Assembly (NCBI GenBank): GCA_964606015.1
Contig: CAZSEZ010000182.1
Location: 1-8,056, forward strand
Source: Hyella sp964606015
Lineage (GTDB): Bacteria; Cyanobacteriota; Cyanobacteriia; Cyanobacteriales; Xenococcaceae
Reading direction: 5' to 3'
Length of the DNA: 8,056 nt
The notes below the pieces were generated by a model. It was not told where the DNA came from. It saw nothing but the letters and a program-made list of their open reading frames with translations, and made no database searches. Of the stretch, positions 1 to 6,918 are shown one piece after another. Within the stretch, counting starts at the first letter, position 1; every line of letters starts with the position of its first letter. A program made the position numbers and the translations under genes.

Positions 1-1
1 A

Positions 2-775
2 CTGAGCAATGGCTGTATTTGCTGCACTATAAATGAAGGCTTAGTAGAAGCAGTAAAACGTATCTTATCTAGAGAAGAAAGAGTTGATCGTTTAGTTATT
101 GAAACTACTGGAATCGCTGACCCATTACCGATTATTTTGACCTTTGTGAGTTCGGATTTTCGTAATTTTACGCGCCTCGACGCAGTTATTACTGTGGTTG
201 ATGCGGAAACTTTTACCCCAGAACATTTCAATAGCGAAGTGGCATATAAGCAAGTCTTGTATGGAGATATTCTCTTGCTGAATAAAGTTGATTTAGTAAG
301 TAGAGAACAATTAGTTGCCTTAGAGACTTATATTGCATCTATCAAACAAAATCCGCGAATTATTTATACTCGACACGCTCAGGTTCCTCTACCTTTGATT
401 TTGGATGTGGACTTCACCCAGGCGTCTGATTTGCCTGAAGTCGAATCTAGGGAACATAATCATTCACATCACTTAGAAGTCGATGGTTTTGTATCTATGA
501 CTTTTGAAAGCGATCGCCCTTTTGATGTCTACAAATTTCAAAAGTTTTTACACGAAGGACTCTCCCCAGAAGTGTTTCGTGCCAAAGGAATTATTTGGTT
601 TGCAGGAAGCCGACTACGTCACATTTTCCAACTATGCGGACAGCGCAACAACCTTAAGTCCGAATCTTGGTCTACCCCTCCTGCGAATCAACTAGTCTTT
701 ATCGGTCGTCATCTCGATACCGATAAACTTCGTCAGCAGTTGAATGACTGCTTGGCTACCTCTGTTACTGTTTAG
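2..775 (+). CDS. CobW/COG0523 (G3E) metallochaperone GTPase, 5'-truncated by window edge
   Basis: This is a GTP-binding metal chaperone of the CobW/COG0523 family; members deliver metal, often zinc or cobalt, to target enzymes using GTP hydrolysis. The frame is open from base 2, so the gene starts upstream of the window and the Walker A loop is not visible. Visible in order are the metal-binding CxCC-type motif GCICC (bases 11-25), the G3-region ETTG (101-112), the guanine-specificity motif NKVD (281-292), a His-rich linker EHNHSHH (452-472) typical of zinc-handling members, and a CobW C-terminal domain from about base 488 to the stop. The TTG at 137 is internal, because conserved motifs lie upstream of it. 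folE starts 15 bp after the stop, so the two are probably co-transcribed. The family is secure. The metal and client are inferred; zinc and FolE are the natural guess from the neighbour. No Zur box can be checked because the promoter lies outside the window. Confidence 0.93.
   Translation: MSNGCICCTINEGLVEAVKRILSREERVDRLVIETTGIADPLPIILTFVSSDFRNFTRLDAVITVVDAETFTPEHFNSEVAYKQVLYGDILLLNKVDLVSREQLVALETYIASIKQNPRIIYTRHAQVPLPLILDVDFTQASDLPEVESREHNHSHHLEVDGFVSMTFESDRPFDVYKFQKFLHEGLSPEVFRAKGIIWFAGSRLRHIFQLCGQRNNLKSESWSTPPANQLVFIGRHLDTDKLRQQLNDCLATSVTV
510..517. repeat. HIP1 octamer GCGATCGC
   Basis: This is one of four exact copies in the window, inside the cobW-like gene. The palindrome is highly over-represented in many cyanobacterial genomes and marks the host lineage. 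Confidence 0.9.
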
Positions 776-790
776 TCTAATTCAGATTTT

Positions 791-1447
791 ATGACCTTAT
801 CTAAGTCCGGGCCCAATCAGTTTGAAAAATTCGATAATAAACTGCCTAAACTAACTACTACGCAACAGCCTCCTGTCTCAGAAGAGGAAATGCGCCAAGC
901 AGTAAGAACTTTGCTCTTGGGATTGGGAGAAGATCCAGACCGTGAAGGCTTACGAGATACCCCTAAAAGAGTAGTTAAAGCTCTCAAATTTTTAACTTCT
1001 GGCTATCATCAATCTCTCGACGAGCTTCTCAATGGAGCAGTATTTCATGAAAACGCCAATGAAATGGTTTTGGTGCGGGATATCGATCTGTTTAGTTCCT
1101 GCGAACACCACATTCTACCTATTTTAGGTCGTGCTCATGTAGCCTACATTCCCGATGGAAAAGTAATCGGACTATCCAAAATCGCTCGTATTTGTGAAAT
1201 GTACGGAAGACGTTTGCAAGTACAAGAAAGACTAACCGCTCAAATCGCTGATGCACTCCAAGGCTTATTACAACCCAAAGGGGTAGCAGTAGTCGTCGAA
1301 GCCAGTCACATGTGTATGGTGATGCGAGGAGTCCAAAAGCCTGGTTCTTGGACTTCTACCAGTGCAGTTAGAGGTGTGTTTGCTGATGATGCCAAAACTC
1401 GTCAAGAGTTTATGAATTTGATTCGCCACAATCCTGGATTGCGTTAA
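791..1447 (+). CDS. folE: GTP cyclohydrolase I, zinc-dependent type IA (FolE)
   Basis: FolE converts GTP to 7,8-dihydroneopterin triphosphate, the first step of folate and pterin synthesis in the cytoplasm. The 218-residue length fits the family. The core begins around residue 30 after a variable polar N-terminus, with the conserved GEDPDREGLRDTPKRV block at 46-61. The zinc site is visible: Cys104 and His107 in SSCEHHILP (E. coli Cys110 and His113) and Cys175 in HMCMVMRG (E. coli Cys181); His173 matches the catalytic His of the family. Further conserved blocks are VIGLSKIAR (125-133) and the C-terminal QEFMNLIR. All three zinc ligands are present, so this is the metal-dependent form and not FolE2. 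The ATG at 791 has no strong Shine-Dalgarno sequence, and translation may depend on the cobW-like gene ending 15 bp upstream. A terminator follows at 1470-1504. Confidence 0.97.
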   Translation: MTLSKSGPNQFEKFDNKLPKLTTTQQPPVSEEEMRQAVRTLLLGLGEDPDREGLRDTPKRVVKALKFLTSGYHQSLDELLNGAVFHENANEMVLVRDIDLFSSCEHHILPILGRAHVAYIPDGKVIGLSKIARICEMYGRRLQVQERLTAQIADALQGLLQPKGVAVVVEASHMCMVMRGVQKPGSWTSTSAVRGVFADDAKTRQEFMNLIRHNPGLR

Positions 1448-1469
1448 CCAATTTTCTATGTCACTTGGT

Positions 1470-1504
1470 AGAGATGGGTCTTAGGCTCATCTCTTTTATT
1501 TTTT
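1470..1504 (+). terminator. Intrinsic terminator of the cobW-like/folE unit
   Basis: The arms AGAGATG (1470-1476) and CATCTCT (1488-1494) pair perfectly over 7 bp, and further G-C and wobble pairs are possible inside the loop. A T-rich tract, TTTATTTTTT (1495-1504), follows at once. It lies 23 bp after the folE stop and points the same way, so it should end that transcript. Confidence 0.85.
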
Positions 1505-1893
1505 GTACTCTAAGCAACCAAGCATAAGGGGAAATATTTCAGACTTATCAAGATAGATAGGACTCGATTAACCATCAATCAAAACAAGTTTGTGTAGCTT
1601 TTGCAGATATCTAATTCGTTTGTAGTGATTCCTCTGAATATAGAGTACTAATGTTTTGGTACGCGTTTCAGGGGCTAATTTCATCTGTTTGCAGACATTC
1701 TAAATAGCGTTAATGTGAACCCCAAGATTTAAGTAAAGCACATGTATGTTTTTGTATGTGATGGCGTAACTCTCATCAATTTAGTTTTCTATCTCTTGTG
1801 ATGAGGCTGTTTCTTTGGTACTAACTACTTCTTTTGTACTAGTCAATAAGCCTACTCTTCTGTTTACCTTGTAGACCGAGACGAGATAAAGAA
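1505..1893. other. Intergenic stretch of about 390 bp without an intact gene
   Basis: This stretch lies between the folE terminator and the glgB terminator, which face each other. I see no tRNA, CRISPR repeat, transposase or long reading frame on either strand. The only coding-like signal is on the minus strand (1568-1846), listed separately as a possible decayed gene. Confidence 0.6.
1568..1846 (-). pseudogene. Possible decayed small reading frame (two in-frame stops)
   Basis: On the minus strand one frame gives protein-like sequence from a possible TTG start (1844-1846, preceded by a purine-rich AGAAGAG) to a TAA at 1568-1570. Two in-frame stops interrupt it: TAA at 1781-1783 and TAG at 1700-1702. 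Each is one C-to-T change away from a Gln codon (CAA, CAG). The pieces are about 21, 26 and 43 codons. The middle piece contains NIHVLYLNLGVHINAI and the last contains the basic stretch YIQRNHYKRIRYLQKLHKL. If the stops were sense codons, the product would be about 92 residues. I recognise no family. Open stretches of this size also arise by chance in AT-rich DNA, so this is tentative. The last piece could alternatively be a 38-codon frame of its own from the ATG at 1682-1684, but that start has no clear ribosome binding site. Confidence 0.25.
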
Positions 1894-1894
1894 T

Positions 1895-1923
1895 AAAAAA
1901 AGGAACAGTGTGATACTGCTCCT
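1895..1923 (-). terminator. Intrinsic terminator of glgB
   Basis: Read on the minus strand, AGGAGCAGT and ACTGTTCCT form a 9-bp stem with one G-U pair around a 5-base loop (plus-strand positions 1901-1909 and 1915-1923). It is followed by a run of T (A at 1895-1900 on the plus strand). It lies 35 bp beyond the glgB stop and points the right way for that gene. Confidence 0.88.
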
Positions 1924-1958
1924 AAATTAAATCTCAATATTGCTAATCAGAGTGGATT

Positions 1959-4262
1959 TTAACTTGCTGGAGTTTCAGGAGAACCTGGACGAACGTCGCG
2001 ATCAATTTTAAATACAGTAACGCTCAAAGGAGGCAAGCAAAGATCCAAGGAATAAGGCAATCCGTGGAAAGACCAGTGGTCTGCCCATTTACCACCTAAA
2101 TTCCCCATATTGCTTCCACCGTACTTGCGAGCATCACTATTAAAGATTTCTTTGTAGAAACCAGTTTCAGGTACTCCGACACGATAATGGCTGTGTGGTT
2201 GAGGGGTAAAGTTACAAACTACAACTACAAATTCATTAGGATCAGCACCACGACGGATAAAGGAAACTACGCTGTGTTTGTTGTCACTACAGTCAATCCA
2301 AGTAAAGCCTGACTCTTCAAAATCTCTTTCGTATAAAGCTGGTGTGGAGCAATAAAGCTGATTGAGGTCAATAAAGAATTGTTTGAGGCTTTTATGGTTG
2401 GGATATTGGAGCAGATGCCATTCTAAATCTGCCCAAACATTCCACTCACTCCATTGGCCAAATTCCATGCTCATAAACATGGTCTTTTTCCCTGGGTGGG
2501 TAAACATATAGCCAAATAGACAACGCATATTGGCAAACTTCTGCCACTCATCCCCTGGGACTTTACCAATGATGTTGCTCTTACCGTGAACTACTTCATC
2601 GTGAGACAGCGCCAACATATAGTTTTCGCTGTGGTTGTACCACATACTAAAGGTGACATTGTTCTGATGGAACTGACGGAACCAAGGATCCATGTGGAAA
2701 TAATCGAGCATATCGTGCATCCAGCCCATGTTCCACTTGAGGTTGAAGCCCAAACCACCAGTGTATGTAGGCCAAGAAACCATTGGCCAAGAAGTAGACT
2801 CTTCAGCGATCGAGAGTGTGCCAGGGAAGTACTCAAAGAGCAGGCTATTCACTTGACGCAAGAAATCCGCAGCTTCTAAGTTTTCGCAACCACCATATTC
2901 GTTAGCAACCCAAGCACCATCTTCGCGATCGTAGTTGAGGTAGAGCATGGAGGCTACTGCATCAACCCGAATACCATCGATATGATACTTATCAAACCAA
3001 AATAGTGCATTCGCTACTAGGAAGTTACGGACTTCATTGCGACCATAGTTAAAGATCAGTGTGCCCCACTCTTTATGTTCGCCTTTGCGGGGATCAGCGT
3101 GTTCATAGAGATGAGTTCCATCAAAGAAGGCAAGGCCATGTCCATCTTTAGGAAAGTGCCCAGGTACCCAATCCACTAGTACCCCGATTCCTGCCTCGTG
3201 ACATTTGTCGACAAAATACATGAAGTCTTCGGGGTTACCAAAGCGGGAAGTTGCAGCATAATAACCTGTTACCTGATAGCCCCAAGAACCATCAAAAGGG
3301 TGCTCCGCAATAGGTAGAACCTCAATATGGGTATAGCCCAGTTCTTTAACGTAGGGAATTAGCTTCTCTGCTAGCTCGTAGTAGCTCAAAAAACGCGTCT
3401 CTGGCTTGAGTTCGGAAACGGGAACGGGTTCGCCTTCTCCAGAAAGCAGTTTAGGCTTAGTCTCAGCTGAAGCGTGTAACCAAGAACCTAAATGCAACTC
3501 ATAAACTGAGACAGGCTGAGCTAGAGGATCTCTATTGCGTCTTTGCTCTAACCACGCTTCGTCATGCCATTCATAAGTGTCAAGATCGGCAACAATTGAT
3601 GCAGTCTTTGGTCTAGCTTCTTGTTGAAAACCGTAAGAATCAGATTTTTCGTAGATATGTCCTTCCCAGTTTTTGATTTCGTATTTGTAAGCTGTGCCTA
3701 CTGCTAAATCTGGGATAAATAATTCCCAAATACCATTGTTCCGCTTGCCCATCTGATGTTCTCTGCCATCCCAACTGTTGAAATCTCCAAGAACGGAAAT
3801 ATTTCTGGCATTGGGTGCCCACAAAGCAAAATAAACACCTGCAACTCCATCTACAACTGTAAGATGAGCCCCTAATTTCTCGTAAATACGATGATGATTG
3901 CCTTCGGCGAAGAGATGAATATCAAAGTCAGTTAGAGAAGGGGATTTAAAACCATAGGGGTCGTAAATTACTTTTTCGTGACTGTCTTCTTGTTTAATCT
4001 TGAGCTGGTAGTTGCCAACCTCTTCTGCTTCAATCTCACAGACAAAGAAGTTTGGATGATGCTCCGATCGCATTGGATGTTCGGTACGTTTCTCAGGGAA
4101 AAGAACCGATACGGCATGAGCTTTTGGTAAATAAGCCCTAATTACCCAACGACTCGTCTTGCCATTGCTCTCTAGCTGGTGGCAACCTAAAACCTCATAG
4201 GGATTCTGATGGAGATTGTTGACGACTTGATTTACTTGTTCTGGGGCAATGGTTGAAGACAT
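1959..4262 (-). CDS. glgB: 1,4-alpha-glucan branching enzyme (GlgB), GH13
   Basis: GlgB cuts alpha-1,4 glucan chains and re-attaches them through alpha-1,6 bonds, making the branches of cyanobacterial glycogen. The 767-residue length is normal for cyanobacterial GlgB. An N-terminal beta-sandwich domain covers about 1-115 and a CBM48 module about 130-230 (VYFALWAPNARNISVLGDFN). The GH13 barrel follows, with VDWVPGHFPKD (363-373), the nucleophile Asp434 in IRVDAVASMLY, the acid/base Glu487 in IAEEST and the transition-state Asp555 in LSHDEVVHGK. A C-terminal all-beta domain ends the protein. All catalytic residues are present and the frame is intact, so the enzyme should be active. It has its own terminator (1895-1923) and is divergent from dapB, so it is probably transcribed alone. 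The ATG at 4260-4262 has only a weak Shine-Dalgarno-like GAG upstream. Confidence 0.98.
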   Translation of the reverse strand: MSSTIAPEQVNQVVNNLHQNPYEVLGCHQLESNGKTSRWVIRAYLPKAHAVSVLFPEKRTEHPMRSEHHPNFFVCEIEAEEVGNYQLKIKQEDSHEKVIYDPYGFKSPSLTDFDIHLFAEGNHHRIYEKLGAHLTVVDGVAGVYFALWAPNARNISVLGDFNSWDGREHQMGKRNNGIWELFIPDLAVGTAYKYEIKNWEGHIYEKSDSYGFQQEARPKTASIVADLDTYEWHDEAWLEQRRNRDPLAQPVSVYELHLGSWLHASAETKPKLLSGEGEPVPVSELKPETRFLSYYELAEKLIPYVKELGYTHIEVLPIAEHPFDGSWGYQVTGYYAATSRFGNPEDFMYFVDKCHEAGIGVLVDWVPGHFPKDGHGLAFFDGTHLYEHADPRKGEHKEWGTLIFNYGRNEVRNFLVANALFWFDKYHIDGIRVDAVASMLYLNYDREDGAWVANEYGGCENLEAADFLRQVNSLLFEYFPGTLSIAEESTSWPMVSWPTYTGGLGFNLKWNMGWMHDMLDYFHMDPWFRQFHQNNVTFSMWYNHSENYMLALSHDEVVHGKSNIIGKVPGDEWQKFANMRCLFGYMFTHPGKKTMFMSMEFGQWSEWNVWADLEWHLLQYPNHKSLKQFFIDLNQLYCSTPALYERDFEESGFTWIDCSDNKHSVVSFIRRGADPNEFVVVVCNFTPQPHSHYRVGVPETGFYKEIFNSDARKYGGSNMGNLGGKWADHWSFHGLPYSLDLCLPPLSVTVFKIDRDVRPGSPETPAS

Positions 4263-4541
4263 TCAGCTACTCGGTAATTTGATTTATTAAATCGTTAAAT
4301 TTGTAAGTATTTTTATACATACTTTAGCGAGTTTTCTGTTCATAAAGGAACTTTTTTCTATCTTGGGTTGTTATTGAGCATAATTAAATGTTTGTTGATA
4401 GTTGATATTTGCTGGCTTTTGGTTCATTTTTCTAGTCGTATGGTCAAATAGTGCCTGGGTTTCTCGATCGCTCTCTAGCCTTATTTTTCTGCCTAAATTG
4501 TTTTAGAATTTTCCAGTTAGCAAATAAAGGATTTTTTAGTA
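4263..4541. promoter_or_regulatory. Divergent glgB/dapB control region
   Basis: These 279 bp must hold the promoters of both genes. Near glgB there are two small palindromes: GATTTA-T-TAAATC at 4281-4293, and AAGTAT/ATACTT arms at 4305-4310 and 4319-4324 that enclose a TATAAAAA-like sequence on the minus strand, a possible -10 region. For dapB, TAGAAT at 4504-4509 resembles a -10 box, but no good -35 box stands at the expected distance. The near-HIP1 core CGATCGC occurs near 4465. Which of these sites act is inference. Confidence 0.4.
4526..4531 (+). promoter_or_regulatory. Ribosome binding site of dapB
   Basis: AAAGGA stands 10 bases before the ATG at 4542 and supports that start. Confidence 0.6.
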
Positions 4542-5369
4542 ATGACAGAACGCGCTTCGATTCCTGTAGTTGTCAATGGTGCTGCGGGCAAAATGGGTAA
4601 AGAGGTTATCAAGACCATCGCTCAAGCAGAAGACATGACTTTAATTGGGGCAGTGGATCATAATCCTGCTGTGATGGGTCAAGATGCAGGAGAAGTCGCA
4701 GGTTGTGGCGCCTTGGAAGTACCAATTCTCAACGATCTCGAAAGTACTCTGGTCATGGCTACCCAAGAAAAAATCCAAGGGGTCATGGTGGACTTTACTC
4801 ACCCCGATACGGTTTACGATAATGTGCGTAGTGCGATCGCCTACGGAGTTAGGCCAGTAGTTGGCACAACAGGTTTGAGCGAAGCCCAGCTCAAAGAATT
4901 AGGGGAGTTTGCTGAAAAAGCTAGCACTGGGGTACTGGTAATTCCCAACTTTTCAATTGGTGTAGTTCTGATGCAACAGGCTGCTCTCAGAGCTTCTCAA
5001 TACTTCGACCATGTAGAAATTATTGAACTTCACCACAACCAGAAAGCTGATGCACCCAGCGGAACTGCTATCAAAACCGCCCAAATGCTGGCAGAAATGG
5101 GTAAAACCTTTAATCCCCAAGAGGTAACTGAAAAAGAACATATCCCTGGTGCTAGAGGTAGTCTCGCCGATGAAAATATTCGCATCCATAGTGTGCGCTT
5201 ACCTGGTTTGATCGCGCACCAAGAAATGATCTTTGGCGCCCCAGGACAAATTTATACTCTACGTCACGACACAAGCGATCGCTCTTGCTATATGCCTGGA
5301 GTTCTTCTTGCAATCCGCAAAGTGACAGAACTAACTTCTTTGGTTTATGGTCTAGAGAAGATTATTTAG
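4542..5369 (+). CDS. dapB: 4-hydroxy-tetrahydrodipicolinate reductase (DapB)
   Basis: DapB reduces the product of DapA with NAD(P)H to tetrahydrodipicolinate in the diaminopimelate/lysine pathway, which supplies peptidoglycan and lysine. At 275 residues it has the usual length. The Rossmann nucleotide-binding loop is VNGAAGKMG (11-19), and VGTTG (107-111) is the conserved cofactor/substrate loop. The signature ELHHNQKADAPSGTA (162-176) contains the catalytic His pair 164-165 and Lys168, matching E. coli His159/His160/Lys163, with the substrate-binding SGTA. The C-terminal part carries the conserved RHDTSDR (241-247). The ATG at 4542 is chosen for its AAAGGA and for the Rossmann loop starting soon after it. 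dapB is divergent from glgB. The next gene starts 102 bp downstream in the same direction. Two HIP1 octamers lie inside the gene (4833 and 5275). No defects seen. Confidence 0.97.
   Translation: MTERASIPVVVNGAAGKMGKEVIKTIAQAEDMTLIGAVDHNPAVMGQDAGEVAGCGALEVPILNDLESTLVMATQEKIQGVMVDFTHPDTVYDNVRSAIAYGVRPVVGTTGLSEAQLKELGEFAEKASTGVLVIPNFSIGVVLMQQAALRASQYFDHVEIIELHHNQKADAPSGTAIKTAQMLAEMGKTFNPQEVTEKEHIPGARGSLADENIRIHSVRLPGLIAHQEMIFGAPGQIYTLRHDTSDRSCYMPGVLLAIRKVTELTSLVYGLEKII
4833..4840. repeat. HIP1 octamer GCGATCGC
   Basis: Exact copy inside dapB. Confidence 0.9.
5275..5282. repeat. HIP1 octamer GCGATCGC
   Basis: Second exact copy inside dapB, within the conserved block that encodes TSDRS. Confidence 0.9.
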
Positions 5370-5370
5370 T

Positions 5371-5391
5371 TGATTACTGATGGCTGATGGT
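5371..5391 (+). repeat. Short tandem heptamers (three TGATNNN units)
   Basis: TGATTAC, TGATGGC and TGATGGT stand head to tail just after the dapB stop. The next bases (TAGTAGT, AAGTTGC, TGACTCA) look like further degenerate units. Degenerate heptamer tandem repeats are common between genes in many cyanobacteria, and this may be a small remnant of that kind. Confidence 0.4.
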
Positions 5392-5392
5392 T

Positions 5393-5448
5393 AGTAGTAA
5401 GTTGCTGACTCATTATTCGTTATTTACTACTCCTCACCCCTTTTTTTT
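5393..5448 (+). terminator. Weak hairpin and T-run after dapB
   Basis: AGTAGTAA (5393-5400) and TTACTACT (5424-5431) are perfect 8-bp inverted arms around a 23-base loop. A run of eight T follows at 5441-5448, but nine bases separate it from the stem. The stem is AT-rich, so it may act as a partial terminator or only as an RNA structure ahead of the next gene. Confidence 0.35.
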
Positions 5449-5471
5449 GAGATTTCATCCTTTTCCTAAAG

Positions 5472-6206
5472 ATGCTCCAGCCTCTGACCCGTGCCAAATT
5501 TGAACAGCTTATTCCCAAAATTGCTACTTCAGCGCAGTATTCTCACTATTGGGGTAAGTGGCAGGATCTAGTCAACCGTTTATTAGTTTCCGTAGTTGCT
5601 GTCGTGGTGGTGCTGCTACTAGGCTTGGTTTTGCCAGGAGCTTTAACTCTGCTCTTTGGGACTATGGCGGGGTTTTATTGGCTCTGGCAACCTGTTTATC
5701 GAGCTAGTCTGCGGAATGCCCAAGCAAGAAAAATTCGCTACAGTGGCTTTTGGCGTAGTCGTGTGGCGGAAGTTTTTCTCACTGAAGAGTTGCTAGGAGA
5801 AGAAGAGACAGTCGATCGCCGAGGTGAATTGGTAGTCGTGGAAAACAGAGAGCGCAGAATTAACCTCGTTCTCGAAGACCGTACGGGATTTTATCTAACT
5901 ATTCAAGCTCCTTTGCTGCGTATCCACAAAAATATCAGGGTTGGTCAGACGGCAGAGTTATTACTACTTTCTAATCGCGAAGATCTTTCGACTATCGAGA
6001 AAATAAGCGATGCCTATATCCCCGATGTTAACCTCTGGATTGGCATGTACCCTTGGTTGCAGAGAGATGAATTTATCGCAGTGAGTAGACAATTAGGTAG
6101 TCAATCTAGAGATCGTGCTAGACCACCACGCCAGCGTAGATATACCAATGCTCCTCGTCCTCAAAACCGTCAGAATCGACCCAGAAAACGTCGCCGTTCT
6201 CGCTAA
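5472..6206 (+). CDS. Conserved cyanobacterial two-TM membrane protein with Arg-rich tail
   Basis: The function is unknown. The 244 residues divide into a soluble N-terminus (1-35), two hydrophobic segments (about 36-54 and 56-75) that can form a membrane hairpin, a soluble domain (about 80-205), and a highly basic tail (211-244) with 14 Arg and one Lys. The middle domain contains a Tyr/Trp-rich start (YSGFWRSRV), an acidic VFLTEELLGEEETV stretch, and RGELVVVENRERR. From memory, similar cyanobacterial proteins are sometimes labelled phosphate ABC transporter permease. Nothing here supports that: there are only two TM segments, not the five or six of a permease. Both termini are probably on the same, cytoplasmic side, because positive residues flank the hairpin. 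The ATG at 5472 has no strong Shine-Dalgarno sequence. The basic tail could bind RNA, DNA or acidic lipid, but this is a guess. Confidence 0.85.
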   Translation: MLQPLTRAKFEQLIPKIATSAQYSHYWGKWQDLVNRLLVSVVAVVVVLLLGLVLPGALTLLFGTMAGFYWLWQPVYRASLRNAQARKIRYSGFWRSRVAEVFLTEELLGEEETVDRRGELVVVENRERRINLVLEDRTGFYLTIQAPLLRIHKNIRVGQTAELLLLSNREDLSTIEKISDAYIPDVNLWIGMYPWLQRDEFIAVSRQLGSQSRDRARPPRQRRYTNAPRPQNRQNRPRKRRRSR

Positions 6207-6252
6207 AGATAGACTTTGATTGGTGTTTGAAATTTAATCGACTCAGACTTAA

Positions 6253-6765
6253 CTACCCTGAACTACATTTTCTACGGTAATACTCTGCTACTTCAACAAC
6301 CATAATTTCTTCATCCAAAATTTCAAATATAGAAGCAGCAGCTTTCTTGAAATTATCATCCTCATCTGACCAATAGAAAATTGTTGGATCGTTTTCCGAC
6401 TCTACAGCTTTAAAAAACATAAATTGTTCTCTGTATCTGGCACTCCAGAGAAAAGTCTTAGAAGAAACTTAGGGAAAATAGTCAGAATTTTGGAGACGTT
6501 GCCATTCTTTTTGTAAAGAAAGCAGAGATTCATACTTATACTCAATATCACTCATTACTCTTCCTCCACAACTATGACCAAAGTAAGAGAGGAATATTTT
6601 GTAACTTTCTGGTAATTTCAATCCGCAACTAGTTTCCAAAGCCAGAATTTCATCTTGAGAACAACCCTTAATATCTTCAGGACTAGCAGAACCTAGTTTC
6701 AGGATTCTATTTCTCAAAATATCAGCTCTAATAACCAAGTTTTCTCGTGAATAATCGCGACTCAT
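6253..6765 (-). pseudogene. SMI1/KNR4 (SUKH) immunity-type protein, interrupted by an in-frame stop
   Basis: The first 98 codons from the ATG at 6763-6765 carry the start of a SUKH domain: IKGCSQDEILALE (32-44), then GLKLPESYKIFLSYFG (48-63). A TAA at 6469-6471 then stops the frame. The same frame stays open for 71 more codons to a TAG at 6253-6255 and reads as the missing second half: W-x5-EQFMFFKAVE, then DPTIFYWSDEDD and an amphipathic end near IFEILDEEIMVVEVAEYY. Read through the stop, the protein would be 170 positions long, the usual size for this family. SUKH proteins are mostly immunity proteins against contact-dependent or polymorphic toxins, though some have other roles. No toxin gene is visible nearby. 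Possible explanations are a recent nonsense mutation, a sequencing error, or a truncated product. The start has only a weak upstream GAAG, and an upstream stop at 11 codons excludes a much earlier start. Confidence 0.82.
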
Positions 6766-6850
6766 CTTTGATCTTCGATTATTTTGACTGTTTTACACAT
6801 AGTTAGGTTTACAAAGAATCGTAAAAAATCCTCCTAAACATGAAGCCACT

Positions 6851-6879
6851 AAAAAAGGTAAGACTGTGGAGTCTTACCT
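6851..6879 (-). terminator. Strong intrinsic terminator of the 83-residue gene
   Basis: AGGTAAGACT (6856-6865) and AGTCTTACCT (6870-6879) form a perfect 10-bp stem with a 4-base loop. On the minus strand it is followed by a run of T (A at 6851-6856). It lies about 40 bp after the stop at 6919. It also separates that gene from the SUKH gene downstream, which should therefore have its own promoter between about 6766 and 6850. Confidence 0.9.
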
Positions 6880-6918
6880 AGTAAAATAAATAATTCTATT
6901 TAAAACCACATTAGAAAT

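Noticed and set aside
504..695. 63-codon frame on the plus strand.
   Set aside because: It lies wholly inside the CobW-like gene in another frame and has no recognisable content.
137..775. Start of the CobW-like gene at the TTG at 137.
   Set aside because: The frame is open back to the window edge and holds the conserved GCICC and ETTG motifs before 137, so the gene is truncated by the window and 137 is internal.
2586..2879. Plus-strand 97-codon frame, and an overlapping minus-strand 81-codon frame at 2591-2836.
   Set aside because: Both are inside the intact, highly conserved glgB catalytic region and are shadows of it.
4953..5189. Minus-strand 78-codon frame.
   Set aside because: It is antisense to the conserved active-site region of dapB, with no family resemblance or ribosome binding site.
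5472..6206. Phosphate transporter permease function for the 244-residue protein.
   Set aside because: It has only two TM segments, no permease motif, and no other transporter genes beside it.
6830..6835. Perfect AGGAGG on the minus strand, suggesting a hidden small gene.
   Set aside because: No ATG or GTG lies at the right distance, and the only nearby TTG is followed at once by TAA.
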